This document shows, piece by piece, positions 18,347 to 27,473 of a stretch of DNA of 64,000 nucleotides. Position 1 is the stretch's first letter; each line of letters opens with the position of its first letter. The DNA is from Curtobacterium ammoniigenes NBRC 101786 (GTDB lineage: Bacteria > Actinomycetota > Actinomycetes > Actinomycetales > Microbacteriaceae), in NCBI RefSeq assembly GCF_001571045.1, contig NZ_BCSV01000003.1, forward strand, positions 248,001-312,000, in the 5' to 3' direction. The position numbers and the translations under genes were made by a program. The notes below the pieces were generated by a model. It saw only the letters and a list, made by a program, of their open reading frames with translations, made no database searches and had not been told where the DNA came from.

Positions 18347-18402
18347 GCTGCTCCTCATCGGGACGGCGCTTCCTCGTGCGCCACGCGGCGCAGCACCATC
18401 GA

Positions 18403-18408
18403 TACACT
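18403..18408 (+). promoter_or_regulatory. -10 element (TACACT) of the asparaginase gene, suggesting a leaderless transcript
   Basis: TACACT (extended GATACACT) ends 7 nt before the ATG at 18416. No Shine-Dalgarno is present, only CCCCATC, so transcription probably begins at or next to the start codon. No convincing -35 is seen. Confidence 0.45.
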
Positions 18409-18415
18409 CCCCATC

Positions 18416-19444
18416 ATGACCGGCAGCAGCTTCGACCGCGACCGCCACCCGCTCAGCGTCGAGGGATCGGTCGAACTGGCCGTCGTCCGGCGCTCGGGCT
18501 TCGACGAGAGCCGCCACATCGGAGCAGGTGTCGTCGTCGACCTCGATGGCACACCGGTGCTGCACGCGGGCGACATCGATGCAAGCATCTATCCCCGCTC
18601 CACCATGAAGCCCTTCCAGGCGATTGCGACCATGCGTCTCGGCGCCGGATTCCACGGACTGGAGCTGGTGCTCAGCACCGCGAGCCACGCCGGCACGCCT
18701 GCCCACCAACAGGTCGTGAGGACGATGCTCGACCGATTCGGGTTCGCCGAGGACGATCTCGGCTGCCCGACGGACTTCCCCTTCGACAGAGCCACCGCAC
18801 GGGTGATGTCGGAGCCGAGGCGCCTCACGATGAACTGCTCGGGAAAGCATGCGGCGATGTTGGCTGCCTGTGCTGCGCAGGGGTGGCCGACAGACAACTA
18901 TCTGGACACGCAGCATCCGCTGCAGGTCGCCATTCGGGCGACGGTGTCCGAGTACACCGGCGAGGAGATCGACACCGTCGGAGTCGACGGGTGCGGCGCC
19001 CCGGTGTTCCCCACCACGCTCCGCGGGCTCGCACGAGGGATCGCTCGAGTCGTCAGCGGGGCCGACCCGGACGGCGCTGCCCTGACGGCAGCGATCCTCG
19101 AACACGCGTGGGCCATCGACGGGCCCGGACGGGCGAACACCCGAACCATCGAACGGCTCGGGATCGTCGCCAAATTGGGCGCGGAAGGCGTCATGGTCAT
19201 GGGAGTCCCCGGCCGTGGTGCGGTGGCGGTGAAGGTCCTCGACGGGGGCGGACGGGCGGGCTCCATCGTCGCCCTCAGACTGCTGACCGTCGCCGGCATG
19301 ATCGATGAGGAGGCCGCTGCCGCGGCAGCCGATGAATTGCGGGAGCGAACGCTCGGCGGCGGCGTGCCCGTCGGTGCAATCGAAGTGAGTGAGCAGTTGG
19401 ACGGGGCCCTGGAACGTTCGCGGGCGCATCACGTGACCCGCTGA
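18416..19444 (+). CDS. Asparaginase of the Rhizobium etli type (PF06089 family)
   Basis: 342 residues. It belongs to the asparaginase II family described in R. etli, unrelated to E. coli AnsA/AnsB. Seen in the sequence: YPRSTMKPFQA, which contains the S-x-x-K catalytic motif, MNCSGKHAAMLAACA with the conserved Cys and Lys, VDGCGAPVFP, and the late GVPGRGAVAVKVLDGG. It would release ammonia and aspartate from asparagine. No signal peptide, so cytoplasmic. The last 16 bp overlap the 3' end of a convergent gene. Confidence 0.88.
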   Translation: MTGSSFDRDRHPLSVEGSVELAVVRRSGFDESRHIGAGVVVDLDGTPVLHAGDIDASIYPRSTMKPFQAIATMRLGAGFHGLELVLSTASHAGTPAHQQVVRTMLDRFGFAEDDLGCPTDFPFDRATARVMSEPRRLTMNCSGKHAAMLAACAAQGWPTDNYLDTQHPLQVAIRATVSEYTGEEIDTVGVDGCGAPVFPTTLRGLARGIARVVSGADPDGAALTAAILEHAWAIDGPGRANTRTIERLGIVAKLGAEGVMVMGVPGRGAVAVKVLDGGGRAGSIVALRLLTVAGMIDEEAAAAAADELRERTLGGGVPVGAIEVSEQLDGALERSRAHHVTR

Positions 19445-20367
19445 TCGTTTGCCGATTCCCGCCGCGGTTGAAGCCGAGCGAGCGTCGGTTCCAGCAGAAC
19501 GGCGCCGTCGTGGGCGACCAGCCGGATGGGTCCGGTGTCCGCGCGGAGGACGGCGCCCGCACCGCGCGCCGCCACCGGATCTGCGAGCAACGCGATAGAC
19601 GCGACCGGGGTCTGATGGGTGCCGACGAGGACGGCGACGGCTGCGCTCTCAGTTCCGGTTCCGTCGGAGATCGGAGCTTCGATCGCGACCTGCGGGTGCC
19701 AGAGCGGGACGAGCGTGTCGTGATCGATGCGCTCGCCAACAACCCGGACAGGACCGAGCCCGCGCTCAGCCCCCGCGACGGCGAGCTCGGCGACCAGCGA
19801 TCGGAAGATCGAACGGCCGACGGGGTTGCACCCGATGACGGCGATGCCGCCAGCGGCATCCGCGATGACCCCGCTCCTCGGCAGGCCATCGGGATCGCTC
19901 GAATCGCCCGCTGCCTGCACCCGCCGGCCGAGCACGACCAGCAGGGAATCCGACGAGGTCTGCTGCTGGCCTCCGGCACCGGAGGCTCGAGGCGACGCGC
20001 ACGACGCGCTCGACGCGGGCGACGCGGCGAGCGATCGACCGGACGGCGTTCCGAAGCCGAGCGAGCCGGTCGGCGCTGACCGATCGCGCGAACCAGACCG
20101 TTCCGGGGCGCCGGAAGCACCCGGCGGCTCGGGGATGAGGCTCTGCGGTGGGGGCGCCACGGAGCTGTGCGAGGCGGGCAAGAACGCGAGAATCGCGCAC
20201 GCGGACATCGATGCGAGGAATCCGCGCACCGGCGCCGGAACACTCCCAGACGCCGTAACACTCACGACCAGCGCGACACACCCCACCCCGAGCACAGCGA
20301 GCCGCGCGATGAGTGTCTGCATGAGAGCAGTGAACCGGCCGAGGTCCTGCGCAGCGACGTCGCGCAT
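19429..20367 (-). CDS. Membrane protein of unknown function, last gene of the kinase/FHA locus
   Basis: 312 residues. Two hydrophobic segments (about residues 22-40 and 49-64) are followed by a Pro/Ser-rich linker. A soluble region follows with GGIAVIGCNPVGRSIFRSLVAELAV (split here as GGIAVIGC and the helix after it), which looks like a degenerate nucleotide-binding beta-alpha unit. A final alternation resembles the tail of FtsK/SpoIIIE-like ATPases found in related loci, but there is no Walker A or B, so this is only a suggestion. It lies 59 nt after the zinc-ribbon/FHA gene and overlaps the convergent asparaginase by 16 bp. Function unknown. Confidence 0.6.
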   Translation of the reverse strand: MRDVAAQDLGRFTALMQTLIARLAVLGVGCVALVVSVTASGSVPAPVRGFLASMSACAILAFLPASHSSVAPPPQSLIPEPPGASGAPERSGSRDRSAPTGSLGFGTPSGRSLAASPASSASCASPRASGAGGQQQTSSDSLLVVLGRRVQAAGDSSDPDGLPRSGVIADAAGGIAVIGCNPVGRSIFRSLVAELAVAGAERGLGPVRVVGERIDHDTLVPLWHPQVAIEAPISDGTGTESAAVAVLVGTHQTPVASIALLADPVAARGAGAVLRADTGPIRLVAHDGAVLLEPTLARLQPRRESANDQRVT

Positions 20368-20426
20368 CCCGCCTGTGCAGAGGTTCGGTGAGCAGCGCCG
20401 GTGGTGGGCCAGCTCTCGTGTCGTGG

Positions 20427-22592
20427 CTACTGCACCAAGAAGAACTGCTCGCCGATATCCACTCGCGCGCCGCGTTCGACGCGATAGCGCCGACCCGGTT
20501 CACAGCGTCGAATCGACCCGTCGATATGCCGAACGACGGTGCCATTTCCCGAATACCGATCGGCCACCCAGAGGTCATCGCCATCGCGGCCGAACTCAAG
20601 GTGTGTCTTCGACACCGACCGACCCGGGTCGACGATCGTGAGGAGTTCGAGGAGATCCTCTCCTGGCTGTGGGTTCGGGAATCGACCGAGCAAGCCATGC
20701 CCGTGAACGCCGAAGCGCTCCCCCGTGCTGAAGTGGAGCGTGACCGGGCGTGACGCCGGCGCCGAGCGCTCGACGATTCGCGTTGCCTCTGGATCGTCGT
20801 CATCGACCGGCTCGGCGCGCTTCGGCACCGGCGGCTCCTCCGAGGCCGCGGGCTCGGGCTCAGGTTCGGGCTCGACCGACGGTGCCTGCCCGCGATCGAC
20901 CACGGAACCGTCCACGGCGTGAGGGGCCCCCTCGATCCGCTCGTCCGTCTGGATCTGCTGCTCGGACGACTGCTGAGTCCCAAGCTGCTCGGTCGCGGAC
21001 GACTGCTTGGGCTCGGACGACTGCTCGGTCGCGGACGACTGCTTGGGCTCGGACGACTGCTCGGTCGCGGACGACTGGTCGGTTTCGATCCGCTGCTCGG
21101 ACTCGGACGCGGACGACCGCTCCCGATCGATTGCGGGTGCGGGCGCAACCGACGCTGCCGAATCTTGGGGGTCCTTCTGTTCCTCCTCGCCCTTCGGGTC
21201 GGCAAGTTCCTCTGGCGCCCTCTGTGATTCGGTCGCGGCGCTGCGGTCGGACTCCGCGGCGCCCTGCTCGTCTGGCTCGGAGGCCTCACGGTCGGTCTCC
21301 CCGAACATGACCGCGCTGTCGTGATGGGACCAATCCGGTCGCTCGATCGGCACGGCCACGATGGGGCCCGTGAACGCGGCGGTCACTGCGGGTCGGACTG
21401 CGCCGCATTCCTCACAGAAGATGTCGTCGGGCTGCAGCGCGTGACCACAGACGTGACAGGTCGTCGCGCCGCCGCCGGGTTCGATGAGCGGCGGACGACT
21501 CATCGGCCGAGCACCGGCGGATTGATCGTGAGCGCCCTGGCGATCCTGATACCGGTGCGGATCAGTCGGCGCGGCTCGGAGGGGCTCGACCACCGCGGTA
21601 TCACCGGGACGTGGTTCGTGCCGGTCCTCGGCCCGTCCGTCGACGCGCGCGGCCGCGGTGTTCGTCGGCGCATCAGTCTCGATGCCGGATTCGGAGCGGC
21701 CGGCTCGGCCCACCCACCAAGCAGGCCTGGGCGTGCGCGGCCCGGGCGCGTCAGGCACGGGTTGCGGAGCCGGGGCTCTGGCCTCCATAGGTTCGTCATC
21801 CTGCGCCCGAGCGCCCATGTCACGATTGCCGCCAGCGCGAGGGTCATGCTCTGTGAGGCCCGAAGCCTCCGCCGATTCCGCACGTTCTGTCGGCCCCACA
21901 GCCGCAGTCCGCCCCGCAACCTCTGTAGGCCCCACAGCCGCAGTCGGCCCCGCAACCGCACTGGGCCCTACAGCCGCAGTCGGGTCGGCCGAATCGCTGG
22001 CGCCCGTCCCGCGCCCGGTCGCAGGCGCGTCTGACCGCGGGTCGAAGGCGGCGCCTCCGGAGGCCCGGCGCTCAGCATCACGGGCCTGCGCCTCCGAAGG
22101 CGCGCTCGTATCGGCGAAGGGGACGGCGCTCGTCGACGGACCGCGCCGGGCATCGGGCTCCTCAGCGGCGCCGCTGCCAGCGACCTCGCGTCGCTGCGGG
22201 TCTCCGAGGTCGCGGAGCCCCGACCCCGCGCCGTGCACGTGGCTCGGCGCCGAGCGTGGGGCGAACGGGTCGCTGGCCGGTGTGGAGGCGCGCTGGTCGT
22301 CGCCCTGCCGGCCCGCGTCCGCTGATTGCTCACGCTCAGGACTGCCAGCGGACTGCGAGGCCATCAGCCACGCACGGGTCGCTGGGTCGAGGGTCGATTC
22401 GGGGATCCAGAGCCCGTCGCGGTCCTCCGGCCGACGACTACCAGGCGCCTGCAGCGGCGGTGGCGACGGCCGCTCGCCCTCAGGTACCGGTGCAGCGGTG
22501 CGCGCGTGGCTTGCCGTGACGGATCGACCGCACTCACCGCAGATGATCGCTCCGTCGGGAAGCGGCGATCCGCAATGGGTGCAGGTGATCAC
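20427..22592 (-). CDS. Zinc-ribbon and FHA domain protein with long repetitive linker
   Basis: 721 residues from the GTG at 22592, preferred because GGAGG lies 4 nt upstream and the zinc ribbon then starts at residue 2 (MITCTHCGSPL). An ATG at 22646 is the alternative and would overlap the previous gene. Domains: zinc ribbon 1 (residues 4-23, two CxxC pairs); acidic disordered linker with a 12-residue repeat; zinc ribbon 2 (TCHVCGHALQ...CEECG, about 375-400); a second linker rich in Gln/Ser/Glu with another 12-residue repeat; C-terminal FHA domain (about 620-720) with the GR, S-x-x-H (SKTH) and NGT signatures. FHA domains bind phosphothreonine, so it is a likely reader of the kinase encoded upstream. 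Confidence 0.85.
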   Translation of the reverse strand: MITCTHCGSPLPDGAIICGECGRSVTASHARTAAPVPEGERPSPPPLQAPGSRRPEDRDGLWIPESTLDPATRAWLMASQSAGSPEREQSADAGRQGDDQRASTPASDPFAPRSAPSHVHGAGSGLRDLGDPQRREVAGSGAAEEPDARRGPSTSAVPFADTSAPSEAQARDAERRASGGAAFDPRSDAPATGRGTGASDSADPTAAVGPSAVAGPTAAVGPTEVAGRTAAVGPTERAESAEASGLTEHDPRAGGNRDMGARAQDDEPMEARAPAPQPVPDAPGPRTPRPAWWVGRAGRSESGIETDAPTNTAAARVDGRAEDRHEPRPGDTAVVEPLRAAPTDPHRYQDRQGAHDQSAGARPMSRPPLIEPGGGATTCHVCGHALQPDDIFCEECGAVRPAVTAAFTGPIVAVPIERPDWSHHDSAVMFGETDREASEPDEQGAAESDRSAATESQRAPEELADPKGEEEQKDPQDSAASVAPAPAIDRERSSASESEQRIETDQSSATEQSSEPKQSSATEQSSEPKQSSATEQLGTQQSSEQQIQTDERIEGAPHAVDGSVVDRGQAPSVEPEPEPEPAASEEPPVPKRAEPVDDDDPEATRIVERSAPASRPVTLHFSTGERFGVHGHGLLGRFPNPQPGEDLLELLTIVDPGRSVSKTHLEFGRDGDDLWVADRYSGNGTVVRHIDGSIRRCEPGRRYRVERGARVDIGEQFFLVQ
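20985..21076 (-). repeat. 36-bp tandem repeat in the FHA protein linker (about 2.6 copies)
   Basis: Copies begin at 20985, 21021 and 21057 (CTGCTCGGTCGCGGACGACT at each start). They encode a 12-residue Ser/Gln/Glu unit (SSATEQSSEPKQ). The exact DNA identity of the copies, beyond protein identity, points to recent duplication. Confidence 0.85.
21892..21981 (-). repeat. Second 36-bp tandem repeat in the same gene (about 2.5 copies)
   Basis: The core GGCCCCACAGCCGCAGTC begins at 21892 and 21928, and a one-base variant begins at 21964, again a 36-bp period. It encodes the 12-residue unit TAAVGPSAVAGP and variants. It is unrelated in sequence to the repeat near 21000 but has the same period. Confidence 0.8.
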
Positions 22593-22623
22593 GGTGCCTC
22601 CGTCGTGGTTCGGTGATGCGAAC

Positions 22624-24993
22624 TCATGCTCGCTGCTCGCGGACATCGTAGTCAGCCCGACGCGCCGCGTTCGAACGAGCCGATGCCCGGCCACGCAGCG
22701 AGCGCAGCGACAGGCGCATCCGGATCCGCTCCCACCGGGTCCGGTCGCCGGTGAGTTCTGCGATCGCCCGGTCGGTCTCCGCCCACATCCGGTCGGCCGT
22801 CATCCCATCGACATCGGACGGGCCGAAGACGGCGCGATCGGCGAGGGCGGCAAGCCCGCTCGCGTGCGGCGCGCGCGTCGCGGCCGCGACTTCTCGGCGT
22901 GTCGATCGTGCAGGAAGGGTGTATCCGGCATCGAGGAGCCGGTCCCGGTATTCGTCCCAGGCTGCGACGATGCGAGTTCGTCCCGATCCGGACCGCCGGC
23001 GGCGCCGTCGCCGGATGGTCTTGATCAGGAGGATCACGAGCAACGGCGCGATGAGGATACCGAGCCCGCTCGCGGAGCCGATTACCCATGGGAGGAGCGC
23101 GCGGAGAATGCGCAGCCATTGCGGCTCGACCGGCGGGGATGAGCGATTGGCGGACTCGGGATTCTGCGTGTTCTGGTGCGTCTGTTGTGCAGGTGGAGGC
23201 GGCACGATCGTCTCGGGGCGAGTGATCGGCTTCGGCTGTTGCTCCTGTGCGGCCGGAATCGGGCGGAGCGGCGGGTTCGGGTCGAGCATGACCCAGCCCT
23301 GCTCACGCGTGTTGACCTCAATGCGTGCGGTGATGTCCGCGCCGACGACGGTCGCGGAGCCGTCTGCGGACGGCGTTGTCGAGAACCCCATCACGACACG
23401 CGCAGGGAAGCCGATCGACTGCGCCATCAGCGACGCGGCGACCGCGTACTGCTCGGCATCGCCGACCATCGGCACGCTCGTGAGGAGCTGTTGAATGCGA
23501 TTCGCCCCGTGCCCAGAGGCGCTCGGCCGATCATTGCCCACGCCATGGCTGACATAGCCGTTCGAGCGCAGCCACTGCAGCACGGCGCTCAGTTTGGCGC
23601 CGGGACTCGACCCAGCCTTGGCGACGGACGCGACGGTCGAGGTCACCGCCGCTGGCACATTGCTCGGGGTGGGAACGTGCGCGGTGCCCGGATGCATCGC
23701 TCCGACGGCTCCAGCCCCGGGCGCATTGGGGACCACGGCGCTGAGCCGGTAGGACGTGCCGCCTTGCACGCCGCCGAGGATCGCGCCGGTCTGGGTCGTG
23801 GGATTGTAGAAGAAGTTCCTGGACGCGCTCGCTCCGTGCGAGCCGGTGAAGCTGATGGATTCCAGATCGCCCACTGTGGGCAGCCAGACCCCCCGATATC
23901 CGCTGACCGTGACGTCCACGCTGACATGGCGCCCGGAGACGCCGTTCACATCGACGCTCGTCGGGATGCGCTCAAAGGTGCCGGACGCGGTCGACCCGGA
24001 CGGCCCTCCGACGCCGTAGACGACCCCGTCATACGTGTCGAGCGTCGCGATCCTGATGAAGGAATCCGGTGGCAGACCGGTGATCCGGAGTTGCGGCGCG
24101 TCGACTGCCGGCGCCTCCTCGTACGCGCGGAAGCCGGACAGCGGTGAGACGTACGCGCTCGGATCGAACTGCTTGACCACCGCGCTCCGGAGCACGTGAC
24201 GACTCGGAGCGGGCGGCACGATCGCACCGGCGCCGAATGCGACCGCGGCAGCGATGAGAATCGTCGTGACGCCGAGGAGCGTGGGTCGGACCACGGAACG
24301 ACCGGGGCGAAGTGGCGCACCGATGGTCTGCGCGACGACGCGTGCGCGACGGAGATGACGGGACGCGAGGGCCCAGGTGAGCGCCACTCCCATCAGTGCC
24401 ACTCCCGCCAGGACGGGAAACGCCAACCGTGTTGCGCCGAATCCGACGCCGACGATGAACAGCACGACCGCGGGCAGCGCGCCGAGCTCTGGGCGCCGAG
24501 TGCGCGTGGCGACGCTGACGCCGACGACGGTGCTGACCAGGACGAGCAGGAAATACGGGACGAGAAGCGTCTCGTAGCTTCCGACCGGGAGCGGGACGGT
24601 GAGCAACTGCTTCCAACTCAGCGCGATGGCGCTGAACAACGCAGTCAGTCCGGCGACGGACGGCAGCGCGCCGGTGGACTCGCTCGGAATGGCGAGGGGC
24701 ACGCCTACTGCGGCGAATCCGGCCGCCGCGAGCAGGCCGACCGGCGCAGCACCCAGTCGGAACAGCGCGCCGACGATCGCGACGGCACCACCCAGCACCA
24801 TGGCGCCGGCCCCCGCGACCAGCATCGCGCGCGTGTCGTAAATCGGCCACCAGGCTACGCTCGCGATCGCGACAAGCAGCCAGGTCATGCCGAGCGCCGC
24901 AACAGCAGCCCCGAAGGGCAGCCGAGACGCGGACCGGCGGGTGGCGCGGCGTCGCGCTCGGACGCTGTTCGGCGTGGACTGCGCCCCACTCAT
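22624..24993 (-). CDS. Transglutaminase-fold membrane protein, catalytic residues missing
   Basis: 789 residues. The N-terminal half has about seven to eight membrane helices (residues 28-265). An extracytoplasmic region at about 290-600 contains the transglutaminase-like fold, followed by one more helix near 650 and a basic cytoplasmic tail of about 120 residues. In active enzymes the motif is GDCE...HAWVE...LDPTP; here it reads GDAEQYA near residue 512, TARIEV near 553 and LDPNPP near 567, so Cys and His are gone and Asp remains. It overlaps the DUF58 gene as ATGA, a common pairing in which DUF58, MoxR and transglutaminase proteins are thought to act together at the envelope. Probably a structural or binding version. 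Confidence 0.88.
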   Translation of the reverse strand: MSGAQSTPNSVRARRRATRRSASRLPFGAAVAALGMTWLLVAIASVAWWPIYDTRAMLVAGAGAMVLGGAVAIVGALFRLGAAPVGLLAAAGFAAVGVPLAIPSESTGALPSVAGLTALFSAIALSWKQLLTVPLPVGSYETLLVPYFLLVLVSTVVGVSVATRTRRPELGALPAVVLFIVGVGFGATRLAFPVLAGVALMGVALTWALASRHLRRARVVAQTIGAPLRPGRSVVRPTLLGVTTILIAAAVAFGAGAIVPPAPSRHVLRSAVVKQFDPSAYVSPLSGFRAYEEAPAVDAPQLRITGLPPDSFIRIATLDTYDGVVYGVGGPSGSTASGTFERIPTSVDVNGVSGRHVSVDVTVSGYRGVWLPTVGDLESISFTGSHGASASRNFFYNPTTQTGAILGGVQGGTSYRLSAVVPNAPGAGAVGAMHPGTAHVPTPSNVPAAVTSTVASVAKAGSSPGAKLSAVLQWLRSNGYVSHGVGNDRPSASGHGANRIQQLLTSVPMVGDAEQYAVAASLMAQSIGFPARVVMGFSTTPSADGSATVVGADITARIEVNTREQGWVMLDPNPPLRPIPAAQEQQPKPITRPETIVPPPPAQQTHQNTQNPESANRSSPPVEPQWLRILRALLPWVIGSASGLGILIAPLLVILLIKTIRRRRRRRSGSGRTRIVAAWDEYRDRLLDAGYTLPARSTRREVAAATRAPHASGLAALADRAVFGPSDVDGMTADRMWAETDRAIAELTGDRTRWERIRMRLSLRSLRGRASARSNAARRADYDVREQRA

Positions 24994-26405
24994 GACGTCG
25001 CCGATCGGTGCAGCGCGACACGAAGATCATCGAGGAACCCGACGGTGAGCACCGTCAGCCCGGGAATCTGCACACGCCGGGGCTGCGCCTCCGGCTCGCA
25101 GATCACCGCGATCGCTTCGACCCCGAGCGGGAGGCGCGCGGCGGCTCTCCGAAGCGCCGCGAGTCCGACGCTCGAGCCGACAACGAGAAACGCGACGGAG
25201 ATGCCCGCCGTGAGGTCACCGACCAGGCGTGCGACATCGGCGATCGAGAGGCAGGAGTCGGCACGGCTCACCGCCGAGAACGCATCCAGGAGCCGCGTCG
25301 GCGACACCGTCGGAAGGGCATTGACGCCGATGACGGCGCGCCGGGCAAAGTCCGGAGTCTGCTGCGACACCACCACCGAGACATCCCGGCCGTCTCGGAC
25401 AGCTCGAACGCCGAGCGACGCCGCGACACTGACCGCGAGCTCGAATTCCTCATCGGCGGCGTACTCGTCCATCGCGATGCCGAGACAGACGACGAGGTGT
25501 GCACGCCGGGAGTCTTCGAATTGCCGCACCATGAGCGCGCCGGTCTTCGCGGTCGATTTCCAGTGCACCGTTCGTGGCTCGTCACCGGGCTGATAGTCGC
25601 GAATGGCGTGGAATGCGATGTCGACCGGCGCGAGGTCGCTCGTCGCCTGACCTTCCAGATCCCGGACGAGCCCGGTACTCGTGGATGGAATGGCGACTGT
25701 GCGTGGGTGCACGATGACCTGGAGACGCTCCCCCCAGACGATTTCCCGCCGCACGAGTCCCACTGGATCTTGGCGGACCCCGCGAAGCGGACCGACATCG
25801 AGCACACCACGGTGACCCGTCGGGATAGGGACGCTGTCGTCGTGGTGGCCTCCGGGGGCGAGACCGGGGACGGTCACATCGACGAGCCCCGCACCGATGG
25901 GGAGCTCGACGGTCATCGGAGTGGTCGGCAATCGGGACGTGTTCGCGGCGCGGACCGACACGGCGGCCGGATCGCCCACCGCGACGCGGCGTTGGACCGC
26001 GGCAAGCGTCAGCGTGAGCCGAGGCCTGCCGAACAGCACGCCGGCCGCGATCAGTGCGAGGACCACCACCGCGATACCGACCGCCTGGATCTCGCGGAGA
26101 CCGAGCAGCGAGCCGACGATGAGGGCGGCCGCGCCCACGATCGCAAGTACCCAACCGAGCGATGTCACCACCGCATTGGTCGCTCGCCATGCACGCGCGA
26201 GCGCCCGCTCGGTGACGCGCGCGAGACGGGCGATGCCGATGACCGCATCCGCGGCGAGATCGTCGCGGTCGCCCACGAGCCGGGTGCGTGCATTTGTGAG
26301 CGCGGTCGCCTGGAGGGTCCGGGACGCGGCGGCGCGATTCGTCGTCGATCCGGGCCGACGCCGGGCACGGGTCGGCGGAGACTCGCCGGAGGGACGCGCT
26401 GCCAC
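24990..26405 (-). CDS. DUF58 domain protein
   Basis: 471 residues from GTG 26405. After a basic N-terminus, two adjacent membrane helices (about residues 82-125) lead to an immunoglobulin-like part, then the DUF58/von Willebrand A-like domain with YQPGDEPRTVHWKSTAKTG, the family signature, near residues 277-295. DUF58 genes are almost always paired with MoxR ATPases, which are thought to act as chaperones on the vWA-like domain. Its stop overlaps the next gene's ATG, and it begins 2 nt after moxR. Confidence 0.9.
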   Translation of the reverse strand: MAARPSGESPPTRARRRPGSTTNRAAASRTLQATALTNARTRLVGDRDDLAADAVIGIARLARVTERALARAWRATNAVVTSLGWVLAIVGAAALIVGSLLGLREIQAVGIAVVVLALIAAGVLFGRPRLTLTLAAVQRRVAVGDPAAVSVRAANTSRLPTTPMTVELPIGAGLVDVTVPGLAPGGHHDDSVPIPTGHRGVLDVGPLRGVRQDPVGLVRREIVWGERLQVIVHPRTVAIPSTSTGLVRDLEGQATSDLAPVDIAFHAIRDYQPGDEPRTVHWKSTAKTGALMVRQFEDSRRAHLVVCLGIAMDEYAADEEFELAVSVAASLGVRAVRDGRDVSVVVSQQTPDFARRAVIGVNALPTVSPTRLLDAFSAVSRADSCLSIADVARLVGDLTAGISVAFLVVGSSVGLAALRRAAARLPLGVEAIAVICEPEAQPRRVQIPGLTVLTVGFLDDLRVALHRSATS

Positions 26406-26407
26406 GA

Positions 26408-27382
26408 TCAGCGCCCGCTACGGTCCACCGGCGGAGGCGTGTCCACCAGGACCTGCGAGATGACGCTCGATGCGGTGACACCGTCGAATTCGGCCTCCGC
26501 CTCGAGCACGATCCGATGCGCAAGGACCGGCTCCGCGAGGGCCTTGACGTCATCGGGGGTGACGTAGTGGCGACCGGTCATCGCCGCATACACGCGGGCC
26601 GCGCGCATCAGCGCCATCGCGCCACGGACGCTCACGCCGAGACGAACCTCCGACGCCGCGCGGCTGGCCTCGACCAAGCGGGCGACATAGTCCGCGACGA
26701 TCGGGTCGACGTGGACCGTTCGGGCGAGCGCCGCCATCTCGGTGATCGTCGCAGCGCTCACGACCCCCGCAAGCTGCGCCCCCCGGGTCGGCGACATCGC
26801 CGATCCTTCGAGGATGCGCACGGTCGCGACGTGATCGGGGTAGCCGACGGAGGTGCGCATTAGGAATCGGTCGAGTTGTGCCTCCGGAAGGCGATACGTG
26901 CCCGCCTGCTCGATCGGGTTCTGTGTCGCGATCACCATGAACGGATCGGCGAGCCGGTGGGAGACGCCGTCGACGGTCACGGCGGCCTCCTCCATCGCTT
27001 CGAGCAGCGCGGACTGCGTCTTCGGGCTCGCCCGGTTGATCTCGTCGGCGAGGACGATATTGCCGAAGACCGGGCCGCGGTGGAATTCGAACGTGTTGGT
27101 GCGCTGGTCCCAGATGCTCATCCCGGTGATGTCCCCGGGCAGGAGATCCGGTGTGAACTGGATGCGCGTCGTCGTGCCGTGGACGCTCTGCGCGAGCGCG
27201 CGGGCGAGGCTCGTCTTGCCGGTCCCCGGGACGTCTTCGAGCAGGAGGTGCCCTTCGCTGAGCATCGCGGCAACAGCGAGGCGAATGACGAACGTCTTGC
27301 CGAGCAGCACTTGTTCGACGTTCGCGACGATCCGCGCCGCAGCGTCCTGGAACCAGCTTGCCTGCTCAGGAGTCATGCTCAT
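26408..27382 (-). CDS. MoxR family AAA+ ATPase
   Basis: 324 residues from ATG 27382 (MSMTPEQ), with AGGA about 12 nt upstream; ATG 27376 is an alternative. Walker A is in EDVPGTGKTS near residue 47, Walker B in IVLADEINR near residue 108, with sensor 1 TQNPIEQ and a C-terminal lid domain. MoxR ATPases assemble or activate partner complexes with vWA-type proteins such as the adjacent DUF58 protein. Cytoplasmic. Confidence 0.93.
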   Translation of the reverse strand: MSMTPEQASWFQDAAARIVANVEQVLLGKTFVIRLAVAAMLSEGHLLLEDVPGTGKTSLARALAQSVHGTTTRIQFTPDLLPGDITGMSIWDQRTNTFEFHRGPVFGNIVLADEINRASPKTQSALLEAMEEAAVTVDGVSHRLADPFMVIATQNPIEQAGTYRLPEAQLDRFLMRTSVGYPDHVATVRILEGSAMSPTRGAQLAGVVSAATITEMAALARTVHVDPIVADYVARLVEASRAASEVRLGVSVRGAMALMRAARVYAAMTGRHYVTPDDVKALAEPVLAHRIVLEAEAEFDGVTASSVISQVLVDTPPPVDRSGR

Positions 27383-27473
27383 TCGGTGGTCGTTCCTGTC
27401 GTCGGGAACCGCGTGCGGTTCGGAGGCGTCATGAAGGTTCTGTGCCCTCGGCCAAGTGTGACCGGTGCGCGGT

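Noticed and set aside
20985-21981. 36-bp periodic repeats considered as a CRISPR array
   Set aside because: The units are contiguous with no spacers, are in frame within a coding sequence, and encode a 12-residue protein repeat.
22593-22694. Longer N-terminus for the zinc-ribbon/FHA protein (starts at 22646 or 22694)
   Set aside because: Both starts overlap the transglutaminase-fold gene and lack a ribosome site, whereas GTG 22592 has GGAGG and starts at the zinc ribbon.
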